DNA from: Lamellibrachia columna
Taxonomy: Eukaryota; Annelida; Polychaeta; Sabellida; Siboglinidae
Assembly: GCA_963662155.1 (NCBI GenBank)
Contig: OY759261.1
Location: 35,834,022 to 35,898,021 of the forward strand
Length of the DNA: 64,000 nt
Reading direction: 5' to 3'
In this document: positions 63,157 through 64,000 of the stretch, one piece after another
How positions within the stretch are numbered: position 1 is the first letter of the stretch
Layout: each line of letters starts with the position of its first letter
The notes under the pieces: generated by a model
What the model saw: the letters and a program-made list of their open reading frames with translations, nothing else
The model's database searches: none
What the model was told of the DNA's origin: nothing
Translations under genes and position numbers: made by a program

Positions 63157-63277
63157 CTCAATTGCAAAGAGATAGCCAACTGTTTTCCTCGTATACCTGT
63201 CGTATGGTAACAGTGGAGTGGTCCTGTATCCCAGTGCCTTTTGGGCAGCCACGTCAAGAAAGACAACCCCAGGTATA
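63157..63277 (-). CDS. DUF288/STELLO-type gene, upstream exon
   Basis: A 121-bp minus-strand exon bounded by an acceptor (TTGCAG at 63283-63278) and a donor (GAG then GTACGC, 63159-63151). It encodes a FLDVAAQKALGYRTTPLLP segment and YDRYTRKTVGYLFAIE, exactly the region that precedes the DDDN motif in this family. It ends at phase 0 and the next exon (62659) begins at phase 0, so splicing joins them in frame across a 497-bp intron. Earlier exons are expected beyond 63277, probably outside the window. Confidence 0.75.
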
Positions 63278-63289
63278 CTGCAACATAAT

Positions 63290-64000
63290 TGGGCAGGGCT
63301 GGGACATTAAAAGCTAGTTTACAAAAAACAGTGAGAATTGACATTATGGGCTAATATCCTGGGACTATGGGCTGATGGCTCTGCTGTCAAAATCAGCCGC
63401 ATGTGTAATTTGATTGTGTAGTTTAGTAGGCAATGTCCCACCTTTATATAATTTTTTTCTGACTTTCAAAATGAATAAACCCACATACGTGCACACATAC
63501 TGCAAACGAATATGTGACAATCGAAGATCAGAGTTTATATTTAACATTTAATACAATTGTGTATGATGCTTCCTATGCCATATGTATTTGATATCTTTAA
63601 GTATGACACAATGAAGATCAGCTACACGGTGCAGTCAAACCTGCTACAGAGGATAACTTGTCACAGTAAACTACGGCATGTGATACATACATTATAGTTG
63701 TTTGCATTTAATTAAGTTCACAACAGGGAGGATGTCATATGACATTGACCAAATAAAAATATGCCATTCTCGAAATTGTCAACTACAACTATTAATTTCT
63801 GAAATTGTCATATACAAATGTAATTAGAAATACATATTCAAACAAAAGCCGTACAAGATTAAAATATTTTGTTTGTCATTTTACAAATTAAATGCTCAGC
63901 CGTGCAGCTTTCGTGCAATCATCTTTAACGAAAAAGTCTTTTTTTTTTCATTTCATTACTGAAGTAATCATAAAACAATCACTCAAATATAATGATCACA
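63290..64000. other. Intron or upstream sequence of the DUF288-like gene, no exon seen
   Basis: AT-rich, short frames only; I found no further exon of the family on the minus strand. Confidence 0.4.

Overview
This is eukaryotic DNA, most likely from a marine invertebrate animal such as a mollusc or lancelet; the sequence does not settle the species. Introns, AATAAA signals, LINE, gypsy and Tigger/pogo elements and long TA, GATA, CAG and GCAC microsatellites all point to an animal genome. The window has two unlike halves.

Positions 1 to about 37,600 hold an old, decayed copy of a large DNA virus or virus-like element, interrupted by one later transposon. The block is visibly rich in CG and TACG. 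It is densely coding on alternating strands and has no introns I can see. Genes run on plus from 1 to 2.7 kb, minus from 4.0 to 2.8 kb, plus from 4.1 to 8.9 kb, minus from 9.4 to 9.0 kb, plus from 9.4 to 24.0 kb, and minus from 37.6 to 24.2 kb. I recognise two kinds of protein: two tandem class I envelope fusion proteins of the baculovirus F / errantivirus Env type (about 19.1-21.2 and 21.2-23.8 kb), and the C-terminal part of a probable family B DNA polymerase (minus strand, 37.6-33.2 kb). The other genes are unrecognised. Nearly all are broken by stops or frameshifts; a 261-codon ORF at 2834-3619 is the clearest intact one. No capsid, terminase, packaging ATPase or integrase gene was recognised, so the virus lineage stays open.

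The most striking property of this block is that almost every dead gene carries its own minisatellite (units of 15 to 88 bp, up to about 50 copies). In at least seven cases the unit is a piece of that gene: the reading frame entering the array and the frame leaving it match at the same point of the unit, although the unit length is not a multiple of three. These arrays therefore look like local amplifications of genic segments, mostly after coding constraint was lost.

A Tigger/pogo transposon (34,689-37,463) with TA target duplications lies inside the polymerase gene. Its transposase keeps a DD35D triad and a C-terminal PHD-type zinc finger but has two frameshifts. Beyond about 37.6 kb the DNA is ordinary AT-richer host sequence. 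It holds a LINE fragment split by a non-autonomous transposon, another non-autonomous element with GGGGCA-type ends, a gypsy pol remnant, many microsatellites and two host genes on the minus strand. One is an SGNH-hydrolase-like membrane-anchored protein (54.2-56.1 kb). The other is a DUF288/STELLO-type glycosyltransferase-like gene with at least two exons (60.9-63.3 kb).
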